Shown: in pieces, positions 6,612 to 14,081 of the stretch | Numbering within the stretch: position 1 is the first letter of the stretch | Layout: every line of letters starts with the position of its first letter | Assembly: GCA_004558975.1 (NCBI GenBank) | Contig: SFZB01000007.1 | Location: 1 to 25,226 of the forward strand | Length of the DNA stretch: 25,226 nucleotides | Source: a bacterium | GTDB taxonomy: Bacteria; Bacillota; Clostridia; Oscillospirales; CAG-272 | Direction: 5' to 3' | Notes under the pieces: generated by a model | Databases searched by the model: none | Seen by the model: only the letters and a program-made list of their open reading frames with translations | What the model was told of the DNA's origin: nothing | Made by a program: the position numbers and the translations under genes

Positions 6612-7472
6612 TCACTTCGTTATCTTGTCGAATTTTGCGCGGCGTTCGGCGGAGCGCCGCATCATGGCGCGCATCTCGTCACGCTTCCCTGACGCGATCG
6701 TCTCGCGGAGCCGCCCGAGTTGTGCCTCAAAGGCGTCCATCTGCGAGAGGAGCGCGTCGCGGTTGAGCAGAAAGAGCTCGCTCCACATCTCGTCGTTGAT
6801 GCGCGCGATGCGCGTCAGGTCACGGAACGAGTCACCCGTGTATTCCTCCAGATGCTGATCGTCGTTGCAGGTCATCAGCGCTACGGCGATGCAGTGCGTC
6901 AGCTGGGAGACGAACCCGATGATCTCGTCGTGCTCCTCCGGCGTCAGCTCCGAAACGCGGGCAAAGCCCAGCACTTCCCCGAGCGTGCGGCAGGTTTCGA
7001 TGGCACTTTGCGTATTCTTCTCCGTCGGCACGACAATATAGTTCGCGCCGCGGAAGATGTCCGGCGTGCTGTTCTGAACACCGCTGACCTCGCGCCCCGC
7101 CATGGGGTGCGCGGCGATGAACTCCACATCGGAGCGGAGCCCGGCTTGCACGGCTTTGACGACCGCCCCTTTGACCCCCGTCACGTCGGTCAGGAGCGCG
7201 CCGGGCTTCAAAAGCCCTTGATGTGCCTCGAGCCATGAGAGGAAAACGTGCGGGTACAGCGCGAACACGACAAGGTCGGCGCGCCCGATGAGCGCGGGGT
7301 CGGCGTCCGTCGCCCCCGCCCGAATGATGCCCTCGGCAAGGGCGTAGCGAATGGCTTCCGGGTCGCGGTCGATCGCGTCGACGCAGTACCCGGCGGCGGT
7401 CAGTGCGCGGGCATAAGAGCCCCCCATGAGCCCCAGCCCGACGATCAGTATGTCGGTATTGCGATCAAGCAT
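6612..7472 (-). CDS. tyrA: Prephenate dehydrogenase
   Basis: Converts prephenate to 4-hydroxyphenylpyruvate with NAD(P)+, committing prephenate to tyrosine. The 286-residue protein starts with a Rossmann motif (GLGLMGG, residues 12-18), then DVTGVKG, the conserved AAHPMAGREVSGV segment with the catalytic-region His, and a helical C-terminal domain (QLTHCIAVAL and onwards). It ends without an ACT regulatory domain. The start at 7472 is chosen because the homology begins there and it overlaps the aroA stop by 8 bases, indicating translational coupling; the longer frame to 7520 would lie inside aroA. The chorismate mutase that makes its substrate is encoded at the head of the same operon, fused to aroB. 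No prephenate dehydratase gene is seen in the window. Confidence 0.93.
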   Translation of the reverse strand: MLDRNTDILIVGLGLMGGSYARALTAAGYCVDAIDRDPEAIRYALAEGIIRAGATDADPALIGRADLVVFALYPHVFLSWLEAHQGLLKPGALLTDVTGVKGAVVKAVQAGLRSDVEFIAAHPMAGREVSGVQNSTPDIFRGANYIVVPTEKNTQSAIETCRTLGEVLGFARVSELTPEEHDEIIGFVSQLTHCIAVALMTCNDDQHLEEYTGDSFRDLTRIARINDEMWSELFLLNRDALLSQMDAFEAQLGRLRETIASGKRDEMRAMMRRSAERRAKFDKITK

Positions 7473-8679
7473 TTTCCTGTATCTTCTCCGTTTTGATGCC
7501 GAGCGCGGCAAAGTCCTCAAAAAACGCGGGATAACTCTTGGCGACCGCCTCCGCGCCCCGAATCTCCCCGCCGAGGCGGGTGAGCAGGACGGCGAGCGCC
7601 ATGACGATGCGGTGGTCGTTGTGCCCCGAGAGGGGGACGGCGGGCGGGGTCGCCCCGCCGCCCGCGACCGTGATACGGTTGTCCTCCACCGTGACAGCCA
7701 CCCCGCATTTCGCGAGTTCTTCCGCCATGGCGGCGCCGCGGTCGCTTTCTTTTAAGCGGAGCCGCGCCGTATCGGTAAAGACCCCGCCGTGCGAGAGCGC
7801 CGCCACCGTGAAGAGAATCGGCGCGAGGTCGGGGCAGTCCGCGACCGAGAGCGTCGCCGCCCCCGCGCGCAGTTGTCGGAAATACGCGGCGGCCACGCGG
7901 TCGCCCTGCCGCGTCGCAGGGTTGCGCCCGGACACCTCTACGGGGTCGCCGAGCGCGGCGAGCGCCAGGGGGAATGCGGCGTTCGATTCGTCGCCCTCCA
8001 CGGCGTGCGCCCCGGCACGGAACGTACGCCCGCCGGCAATACGGATCGTCCGATCGTCCGCCCACCCGTCGTCCGCGCCGAACGCCCGCAGGGCGTCCAG
8101 CGTCAGGTCGATATAGGAGCGGCTCTCCACCGCCCCGGTCAGCGAAACGGTACTCTCCCCGTCAAGGCAGGACAGCGCGTAGCACAGCCCGCTCACGAAC
8201 TGACTGGAAATGTCCCCGGGGACACGGTAAGTGCCGGGGGTGAGCCGCCCGGCGACCGTCACCCGACAGGGTCCCCTCTCAAAACGGAAGCCGCGCTCGC
8301 GGGCGAGATTCTCGTAGACCCCGAGCGGGCGGGACAGCAGCTTTTCGCTCCCTGTGAGCGTCGCCGCCTCCCCCGAAATCAGACACAAGGGGAGCAGGAG
8401 CCGCAGGGTCGTCCCGCACTCCCGGCAGGGGAGCTCCCCGTGCGGGCGCAGGTCGGCGCCGCCCGAAACGACGGCGGTCGTCCCCTCGAAACGGATGCCG
8501 CACCCGAGCGCCCGAAGACCGTCGCAGGTCGCGAGCAGGTCGTCCGAGAGCGTCAGCCCCGTAAGGCGGCTCTCGCCCGACGCCAGTGCCGCGGCGATGA
8601 GATAGCGATGCGCGACGCTCTTGGAAGCGGGCGCCCGTACCACGCCCCGTGCCCGACCGGGCATGACGCGGACGGTCAT
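7465..8679 (-). CDS. aroA: 5-enolpyruvylshikimate-3-phosphate (EPSP) synthase
   Basis: Transfers enolpyruvate from PEP to shikimate 3-phosphate, the sixth shikimate step. The 404-residue protein has PASKSVAHR near the N-terminus (Lys, Ser and Arg of the substrate site), ECGTTLRLLLPL where E. coli has NAGTAMRPL, DISSQFVSGL (substrate-binding serines and Gln), DCPDLAPIL (catalytic Asp), RLKESDR and DHRIVMAL. The GTT in place of GTA in the PEP loop is a difference seen in some EPSP synthases; effects on glyphosate binding cannot be judged from sequence alone. The start at 8679 overlaps the aroQ stop (ATGA). The upstream extension to 8760 lies inside aroQ and is rejected. Confidence 0.94.
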   Translation of the reverse strand: MTVRVMPGRARGVVRAPASKSVAHRYLIAAALASGESRLTGLTLSDDLLATCDGLRALGCGIRFEGTTAVVSGGADLRPHGELPCRECGTTLRLLLPLCLISGEAATLTGSEKLLSRPLGVYENLARERGFRFERGPCRVTVAGRLTPGTYRVPGDISSQFVSGLCYALSCLDGESTVSLTGAVESRSYIDLTLDALRAFGADDGWADDRTIRIAGGRTFRAGAHAVEGDESNAAFPLALAALGDPVEVSGRNPATRQGDRVAAAYFRQLRAGAATLSVADCPDLAPILFTVAALSHGGVFTDTARLRLKESDRGAAMAEELAKCGVAVTVEDNRITVAGGGATPPAVPLSGHNDHRIVMALAVLLTRLGGEIRGAEAVAKSYPAFFEDFAALGIKTEKIQENA

Positions 8680-9113
8680 GCGTGCGACCCCGCCGCGAGG
8701 AGCAGATCCATTGCTTCGAGATACCCGCGGAACCCGTGCCCCGCCACGGTCGCGATGCACGCCTCGCGCACATAACTGACCTGTCGGAACGCCTCGCGCT
8801 TCGTTACGTCCGAAATATGCACCTCCACCGTGGGGATCCGCACGGCTTTCAGCGCGTCGAGGAGCGCCACGCTGGTATGCGTGTAGGCGGCGGGATTCAG
8901 TACAATCCCGTCATACACCCCCAGCGCCTCCTGAATGAGATCCACGAGCGTCCCCTCATGGTTGGATTGCAGAATGGTGACCTCCACCCCGAGCGCGTCG
9001 GCATGGCGGCGGATCTGGCGGCAAAGGTCCTCATAGGTTTCCGTGCCGTATTGCTCCGGCTCGCGGGAGCCGAGCAGATTCAGATTCGGACCGTTCAGAA
9101 CCAGCAGTTTCAT
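8676..9113 (-). CDS. aroQ: 3-dehydroquinate dehydratase, type II
   Basis: Dehydrates 3-dehydroquinate to 3-dehydroshikimate, the third step. At 145 residues it matches the type II (dodecameric) family: NGPNLNLLGSREPEQYG at the N-terminus with the flexible lid Arg and Tyr, QSNHEG, NPAAYTHTS, EVHISD with the catalytic His, and GHGFRGY near the end. It overlaps its neighbours on both sides by ATGA junctions (aroE-aroK upstream, aroA downstream), so translation is probably coupled. Confidence 0.95.
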   Translation of the reverse strand: MKLLVLNGPNLNLLGSREPEQYGTETYEDLCRQIRRHADALGVEVTILQSNHEGTLVDLIQEALGVYDGIVLNPAAYTHTSVALLDALKAVRIPTVEVHISDVTKREAFRQVSYVREACIATVAGHGFRGYLEAMDLLLAAGSHA

Positions 9114-10351
9114 AGCAGCACCTCACAAATCGTTGCGACGGTATCGTCGGGCGTGCGCCCGACGGGAATGATCTCGTCCGCCATGCGGCGGTAAATGGGC
9201 TCCCGCTCGGCGTACCGCCTCGCGAGCGCTTCGCGGTCACGGGCGAGCGGACGGTCGGCGGTCGGGCGTATCGAGTCGAGCGGGCGTGAGAGCCACAGCA
9301 CCCGCCCCGTGCGCCGGAGCGCAAGGCGGTTGTCCTCCCGGAGCGGCACGCCACCGCCGGTGGCGATGACGGCACCGACGTTGTTGAGGGCGATGTCCCG
9401 CACCACCTCGGCTTCGAGGTCGCGGAAGTACGCCTCCCCGCGCGTCGCGAACAGCGTCGGGATATCGCACCCGGCGCGCTTCTTCACCTCTTCGTCGGTG
9501 TCAAAGAACGGGCGCCCGAGCCGCCGCGCGAGCCGCGCGCCGACGGTGGATTTCCCCGCCCCCGGCATTCCGACAAGGATCAGGTGACTTTTCGCGAGTT
9601 CCGTCTCGCGGCAGAGCCGCTCGCAGAGTGCGGCGGGATAGGTCACGTCGCGGAAGTATTCCGATGCGCGCACCCCCTGCGCCACGAGCATACTAAGCCC
9701 CCCGGCGGCAGGAGTCCCTCGTTCTCTCGCACGTTCCACAAGTGTGGAGCGCAAAGGACGGTACACCGCCCCGACGACCCCCGCAAGGTGCGGGAAATCG
9801 TCAAGATCGACAGGCTCCCCCTCACAGTTCGGGTACATGCCGACCGAGGTCGTGTCGATGAGGACGTCGGTCTCGGCGCCCGCCTCCGCCGCCTCGGCAT
9901 AAGAGATCATATCCGCGCCCCGCGGCGTGCGGCTGACGCGTCGGATTTGCGCCGCCCCGAGATCGTGCGCGAGGGCGAGGGCTGTGAGAGACGTCCCGCC
10001 GGAGCCGAGAATCAGCACCCGCCGCCCGAAAAGGTCAATGCCTGTCCGCTCGAGCAGATATCGCATTCCGTCATAATCGGTGTTGTAGCCGAAGAGACGC
10101 CCCCCGCGGTTCACGACCGTGTTGACGGCGCCGATGCGGCGCGCCTCGGGCGACACCTCGTCGAGTAGCGGAATGACCGCGCTCTTATAGGGGATCGTCA
10201 CATTCACGCCGCGGAACGCCCGTGCGCGGAAAAACGGCGCGAGCTCCGCCTCTGTCAGTTCAGTCAGCCCGTATTCATACCCGCCGATTGCGCGGTGCAG
10301 TTCCGGCGAGAAGCTATGCCCGAGCTTCGCCCCGACAAGGCCGTATTCCAT
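9110..10351 (-). CDS. aroE-aroK: Fused shikimate dehydrogenase - shikimate kinase
   Basis: One 413-residue protein for two consecutive steps: 3-dehydroshikimate to shikimate (NADPH), then phosphorylation to shikimate 3-phosphate (ATP). Residues 1 to about 250 are AroE: LGHSFSPELHR (shikimate-binding serines), NVTIPYK with catalytic Lys56, GAVNTVV, YNTDYDG with Asp92, the nucleotide-binding LILGSGG, then GLSMLVAQG. Residues about 256-413 are AroK: Walker A GMPGAGKST (261-269), FFDTDEE, AYFRDLE, TGGGVPL, ADRPLA and REPIYR. There is no stop or frameshift between domains; the linker is only a few residues (RETELAKSH). The start at 10351 has GGGGAG upstream. 96 bases separate it from aroC, the only sizeable gap in the operon. 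Confidence 0.95.
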   Translation of the reverse strand: MEYGLVGAKLGHSFSPELHRAIGGYEYGLTELTEAELAPFFRARAFRGVNVTIPYKSAVIPLLDEVSPEARRIGAVNTVVNRGGRLFGYNTDYDGMRYLLERTGIDLFGRRVLILGSGGTSLTALALAHDLGAAQIRRVSRTPRGADMISYAEAAEAGAETDVLIDTTSVGMYPNCEGEPVDLDDFPHLAGVVGAVYRPLRSTLVERARERGTPAAGGLSMLVAQGVRASEYFRDVTYPAALCERLCRETELAKSHLILVGMPGAGKSTVGARLARRLGRPFFDTDEEVKKRAGCDIPTLFATRGEAYFRDLEAEVVRDIALNNVGAVIATGGGVPLREDNRLALRRTGRVLWLSRPLDSIRPTADRPLARDREALARRYAEREPIYRRMADEIIPVGRTPDDTVATICEVLL

Positions 10352-10447
10352 GTGTCTCCCCCTCTCTCGCGGCGGTGCCGCGTATTGTTATCTTTTCTTT
10401 ACATTTTAAATGCCGTTCCCGCTTTTCGGGAGCAACCGACGTATCGG

Positions 10448-11545
10448 TCAGCCCTCGGCGAGATAGTCGGTGCCGTACCGCCCCGCGAGCAGGTCGCAGA
10501 GCACGAGCGCCGTCACCGCGTCCACGACGGCGCGCGCACGGTGGACGATTGCGGGGTCATGCCGCCCGCCGAAGGTCACGCGCGTCTCCGTCTCGGTGAG
10601 GAAGTTCACCGTCTCCTGTTCCTTTGCGATGGTCGGGGTCGGCTTGATCCCGACGCGGAAGAGGAGCGGCATACCGTTCGTGATGCCCCCCTGAATCCCG
10701 CCGCTGAAATTGGTGCGCGTCTCGGGGGCGTCCTCCCCCATGAAGAACGCGTCGTTGACTTCGCTCCCGCGACGGTCACACATGGCGAAACCCCCGCCGA
10801 ACTCGATTCCCTTCACGGCAGGGATTCCCCAGAGGGCACGGGCGAGCACGCTCTCCACACCGTCGAACCACGGCTCCCCCACCCCGGCGACCAGCCCGGT
10901 CACAGCCGTCTCGAGTACCCCCCCGACGCTGTCGCCCTCGGCGCGGGCGCGAAGGATCGCGTCGCGCATAGCGCTCCCCGAAGCGGTGTCCAGCACCGGG
11001 AACGGGCAGTCGGCGAGAAAATCAATATCTTCCTGCAGATCTTCCCCGAACCCCCGGTCGGAAATGCCGGCGAGGCGGGCAATATGCGTCCCGATCGTCA
11101 CCCCGCGCTCGACGAGCGCCGTCGCGGCAATCGCGCCGAGGACGACGAGCGGCGCCGTCAGGCGGCCGGAAAAATGCCCGCCGCCGCGGCGATCTTCATA
11201 CCCGTGGTACTTGCAGTACGCCGTATAGTCGGCGTGGCTCGGGCGGGCGATGCCGTCCGTCTCTGCATAGTCGCCCGAGCGCGTATCCGTGTTCGGGATC
11301 AGCACCGTGAGCGGGGCGCCGGTGGTATAGCCGTCCTTCACCCCGGAGACGATGCGGTATTCGTCGGGCTCATGCCTCGCCGTCGACAGCCCGTCCGTCG
11401 GACGCCGCTGGGCAAGGCGCGATGCGATATAGTCTTCGTCGATCGGAATGCCGGGGGCGAAGCCGTCCGCGACGGCGCCGATCTCCTCCCCGTGGCTCTC
11501 ACCGAAGAGCGTCACGGTCAGTGCGGTACCGAAAGAGTTTTTCAT
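10448..11545 (-). CDS. aroC: Chorismate synthase
   Basis: Makes chorismate from EPSP with reduced FMN, the last shikimate step. The 365-residue protein has the family signatures: GESHGEEIGAVADGFAPGIPID near the N-terminus, RPSHADYTAYCKYHGYEDRRGGGHFSGR, SGSAMRDAI, VGEPWFDGVESVLARALWGIPAVKGIEFG, the flavin-site segment TNFSGGIQGGITNGMPL, and GRHDPAIVHRA near the C-terminus. Its start overlaps the stop of the chorismate mutase-aroB gene (ATGA), so it is translationally coupled to it. Confidence 0.96.
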   Translation of the reverse strand: MKNSFGTALTVTLFGESHGEEIGAVADGFAPGIPIDEDYIASRLAQRRPTDGLSTARHEPDEYRIVSGVKDGYTTGAPLTVLIPNTDTRSGDYAETDGIARPSHADYTAYCKYHGYEDRRGGGHFSGRLTAPLVVLGAIAATALVERGVTIGTHIARLAGISDRGFGEDLQEDIDFLADCPFPVLDTASGSAMRDAILRARAEGDSVGGVLETAVTGLVAGVGEPWFDGVESVLARALWGIPAVKGIEFGGGFAMCDRRGSEVNDAFFMGEDAPETRTNFSGGIQGGITNGMPLLFRVGIKPTPTIAKEQETVNFLTETETRVTFGGRHDPAIVHRARAVVDAVTALVLCDLLAGRYGTDYLAEG

Positions 11546-12813
11546 GATTGATTCCCCTCCCCAAGACAGCGGCAGAATGCCTCCGGCGTCGCACGGCGTA
11601 TCTCATACGAGCCGATGCGCCCGACATATACGTAGTGAATTTCGTTCCCGCTCATTTTCTTATCGTGCAGGATCAGGGGCAGGAGCGCCTCGGGCGCGAA
11701 AGGACACGCGACCGGCAAGCGCCAGCGCTCGAGCAGCGCACGGAGCCGCGGGCGCACCTCGGGCGAGGTCATCGGGAGCATCCCGATCGCCACGCACTCC
11801 CCGTGGAGCAGCCGCCCGCCGGCGAGGCTCTCGACGGCGTGTCCGACGGTGTGTCCGAAGTTCAGTACCCGGCGCAGCCCTCCCTCTCTCTCGTCGCGCA
11901 TGACGACATCGCGCTTGATACGCACCGCCCGGCGGATGATCTCCGCCGCGTCCGCAGGCGTCGCCCGCTCGCAGAAAGCGAAGAGGTCGGCGTCGAACGT
12001 CGCAGCCATTTTGATGACCTCCGCCATGCCGCAGGCGAACTGCCGGTTGTCGAGCGTCGAGAGCGTCTCGGGGTCAATCAGCACCCCGCGCGGTTGCCAG
12101 AAGGCGCCGACCTGGTTCTTGGCGCCGCCAAAGTCGATTCCCGTTTTCCCGCCCACCGAGGAATCCACCTCGGAGAGCAGCGTCGTCGGGATGTTGTAGA
12201 AATCAATGCCGCGCAGATAGGTCGCGGCGGCAAATCCCGCGAGATCCCCCACGACCCCGCCGCCGACTGCCACGACGCAGTCCGTGCGCGTGAAGCCGCG
12301 CTCGACGAGGATCCCGAGCAGTTTCTCGAGGGAGCGGATGTTTTTCGTCGCCTCCCCCATCGGCAGACAGACGAGCGTCGGCTCGCCGCATGCCGCGGCG
12401 ACGGTGCGCGCGTAGATTTCCGGCACGCCGCTGTCCGTCACCAAAAGACACTTGCGCCCGAGATCGAAATGCGCTCCGACGCGTCGGAGCCCGCCGGGCT
12501 CTACCGTGACTTCATACCCGCGCGCGCCGAGGTCAACATACAGATCTTTGATTCTGCGCGACTGGTACCCGCGGGAGATCGCCATCATGGCAGTAAGGAG
12601 AGCGCGGTATTCTTCCGTATAGGGGCTGTCGCCGAGCGCATCGCAGTTGCGCCGGATGACCTCCGCCTCGCGCGCGGCGTCGAGGACGGGGAGCCCTGCC
12701 GCCGTCTTGTAGTCCGCGATGTGCTCCACCGCCGCCATGCGGCGCACGAACAGCGCCGCCATTTCACGGTCGCAGAGGTCGATCTCCGCCCGTGCTTTTT
12801 CGAGTTCGGTCAT
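11542..12813 (-). CDS. aroB: Fused chorismate mutase - 3-dehydroquinate synthase
   Basis: Residues 1 to about 88 form an AroQ-class chorismate mutase (chorismate to prephenate). All residues matching the E. coli mutase site are present: Arg8, Arg25, Lys36, Arg48, Glu49, Ser80 and Gln84. Residues about 90-423 form AroB, which cyclises DAHP to 3-dehydroquinate: AVGGGVVGDLAGFAAATYLRG, TTLLSEVDSSVGGKTGID, KNQVGAFWQP, and metal ligands Glu265 (GMAEVIK), His321 (NFGHTVGH) and His337 (LLHGE). The frame is uninterrupted. The ATG at 12813 has AAGGAG six bases upstream. The fusion joins a late, branch-point activity to the second step of the pathway; tyrA in the same operon uses the prephenate. First gene of the aromatic block; no promoter is visible in the 109 bases before it. 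Confidence 0.93.
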   Translation of the reverse strand: MTELEKARAEIDLCDREMAALFVRRMAAVEHIADYKTAAGLPVLDAAREAEVIRRNCDALGDSPYTEEYRALLTAMMAISRGYQSRRIKDLYVDLGARGYEVTVEPGGLRRVGAHFDLGRKCLLVTDSGVPEIYARTVAAACGEPTLVCLPMGEATKNIRSLEKLLGILVERGFTRTDCVVAVGGGVVGDLAGFAAATYLRGIDFYNIPTTLLSEVDSSVGGKTGIDFGGAKNQVGAFWQPRGVLIDPETLSTLDNRQFACGMAEVIKMAATFDADLFAFCERATPADAAEIIRRAVRIKRDVVMRDEREGGLRRVLNFGHTVGHAVESLAGGRLLHGECVAIGMLPMTSPEVRPRLRALLERWRLPVACPFAPEALLPLILHDKKMSGNEIHYVYVGRIGSYEIRRATPEAFCRCLGEGNQS

Positions 12814-12922
12814 GGGTTCTCCTTTCCTTGCCGGCAGAGCCGGCGGGCGTCGGCAGTCGTCAGAGGCGCGCCGCGCCGACCGGTATCGTGCGTGCTTCCC
12901 CGCTGTGCCGCGGGTCGGGCGA

Positions 12923-13762
12923 TTACGGCAGATTCAGCGTCTCGCCGGGGGCGATCTCGTAACGCTCGCCGTCGGCGTCGAACCATATGCGCGTCTGCGT
13001 CGGGTTGTACACCATGGTGTTGTCGCAGGAGAACACCAGCTGGTCGTATGCGTGGCAGTATTCGTAGATTTCGGTATTGTTGGCGTACCAGATGTCGTCA
13101 TGCCCGCCGGCGCGCGCGCCGAAGTCCTCCATGATGTGCCAGTTGTCCGGCTGGAACTCGAAGGAATGTCCCCACATATAGAAGAGCAGAGATTCGCGGT
13201 GCGAAATGTACTCGGCGCGCGGGTCGGCGGCGAGGAACTTCTCGAGTGTCTCCATGAGTTTCGGATCACGGTTGCGGGTCGTGGGGGTCCATTCGAGCCA
13301 GTCGGTCGGGAGCGAGAACGAGTGCGTCAGGGTAAGCCCCCGCGCATAGGTGATGCCGATGAGTTTCAGATAGGTTTTCATCTCGGCGGTGATGGTGCCG
13401 AGGTCGGGGTACGCCATGCCGCGGATAATGCGCCCGTAGAACTTTTCGAGGAACGAGCGGCAGTCCAGCACGTCCCGGATCGCGTCTTTCGGCGCGGCGA
13501 GCGCCGGTGCCATATGGGTCGCGCCGTGGATGGCAACGTCATGTCCCGCCGGGAAGTAGAGCGTACGCGCCACCTCCGCGGAGATATGCCACCCGTTCTC
13601 CATCGTCTCGGGGAACGAGGTGCCGGGCAGATTGAATGTCCCCTTGAGCCCGTAACGGTTCATGATCTCCACGAGCCGGATATCATTGATGTTCCCGTCG
13701 TCGTAACTGAGTGTCATCGCCTTGCATTTCCCGCCCGGGAAACGGATAAAACGGTATTTCAT
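12923..13762 (-). CDS. NodB-type polysaccharide deacetylase family protein
   Basis: A 279-residue protein with the NodB (carbohydrate esterase 4) core: motif 1 SYDDG (Asp21, Asp22), motif 2 HGATH (His79, His83, the metal ligands) and RGMAYPDLG as the likely motif 3. Members remove N- or O-acetyl groups from glycans with a divalent metal. No signal peptide or membrane segment is seen, so it may act inside the cell or on a soluble substrate; the substrate is unknown. C-terminal residues about 190-279 form an extra part outside the core. The start at 13762 has GGAGG five bases upstream; the extension to 14137 is rejected because it crosses the promoter and the protease start. It is followed by the aromatic operon on the same strand after 109 bases with no clear terminator. 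Confidence 0.85.
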   Translation of the reverse strand: MKYRFIRFPGGKCKAMTLSYDDGNINDIRLVEIMNRYGLKGTFNLPGTSFPETMENGWHISAEVARTLYFPAGHDVAIHGATHMAPALAAPKDAIRDVLDCRSFLEKFYGRIIRGMAYPDLGTITAEMKTYLKLIGITYARGLTLTHSFSLPTDWLEWTPTTRNRDPKLMETLEKFLAADPRAEYISHRESLLFYMWGHSFEFQPDNWHIMEDFGARAGGHDDIWYANNTEIYEYCHAYDQLVFSCDNTMVYNPTQTRIWFDADGERYEIAPGETLNLP

Positions 13763-13793
13763 AGTTGCCTCCGCTCTCAAATTTGTGAGTTGA

Positions 13794-13816
13794 TACAATA
13801 AAACAGTTTTATTGTA
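13794..13816. promoter_or_regulatory. 23-bp palindrome overlapping the -10 box (candidate operator)
   Basis: TACAATAAAAC (13794-13804), one central base, GTTTTATTGTA (13806-13816): perfect 11-bp arms. One half-site contains the -10 box of the leftward promoter and the other covers the start region, the position expected of a repressor operator. The binding protein is unknown. Confidence 0.6.
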
Positions 13817-13839
13817 CCTTGTGCGCGCGCACTTGTCAA
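13811..13839 (-). promoter_or_regulatory. Sigma-A promoter of deacetylase (and probably the aromatic operon)
   Basis: On the minus strand TTGACA (13839-13834), a 17-base spacer and TACAAT (13816-13811): a perfect -35 and a near-perfect -10. It is the only convincing minus-strand promoter found upstream of the aromatic genes, so read-through into them is inferred. Confidence 0.8.
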
Positions 13840-13855
13840 GGCGCGCGCACAAGGT
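13816..13855. repeat. 15-bp-arm inverted repeat around the -35 box
   Basis: ACCTTGTGCGCGCGC (13816-13830) and GCGCGCGCACAAGGT (13841-13855) are perfect reverse complements separated by 10 bases that contain most of the TTGACA box. It could extrude as a cruciform or bind a regulator. It is not followed by a T-run on either strand, so it is not an ordinary terminator. Confidence 0.6.
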
Positions 13856-14030
13856 TCCCCGCCGATTTTCTTCCCGCTCCCTCTCGACCGCCCGGCCCCG
13901 CTCCCTCTCCGTTTCCCCGCCCCGTTTTCGGTTCGGTGCCGCTCCGCATGCCGCGCCGCCACGACCCCCTGCCGTTTTCACCTTCGCGATGGCAGAAAAG
14001 CGTTTCCGCCGCCGCGCGGAATGCCCCCTC

Positions 14031-14059
14031 TTGCATTTCCCCCGCTCCCATGCTACACT
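14031..14059 (+). promoter_or_regulatory. Sigma-A-type promoter of the protease gene
   Basis: TTGCAT (14031-14036), 17 bases, TACACT (14054-14059), about 23 bases before the ATG at 14082. Confidence 0.7.
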
Positions 14060-14081
14060 GAAAGCGGAAAGAGGGTTTGCC

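Larger units (their letters stand above)
13763..14081. other. Divergent intergenic region between deacetylase and protease
   Basis: 319 bases. The left half holds the leftward deacetylase promoter with two inverted repeats (13794-13855). 13860-14030 is a C-rich plus strand with no recognised signal. The rightward protease promoter lies at 14031-14059. Confidence 0.6.

Noticed and set aside
10352..10447. Internal promoter or terminator in the aroC/aroE gap
   Set aside because: The AT-rich stretch (about 10385-10410) has a weak -10-like TAACAAT but no matching -35 at proper spacing; the CCCG/CGGG hairpin has no T-run. Undecided, so not listed.
12814..12922. T-box leader or separate promoter for the aromatic operon
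   Set aside because: No TGGNACCGCG-type element and no usable -10/-35 pair on the minus strand; only GC-rich short palindromes such as GCCGGC.
10295..13134. Long plus-strand open frames (418 and 528 residues) opposite aroC and [CM-aroB]
   Set aside because: Antisense shadows of well-identified enzymes; no family-like features.
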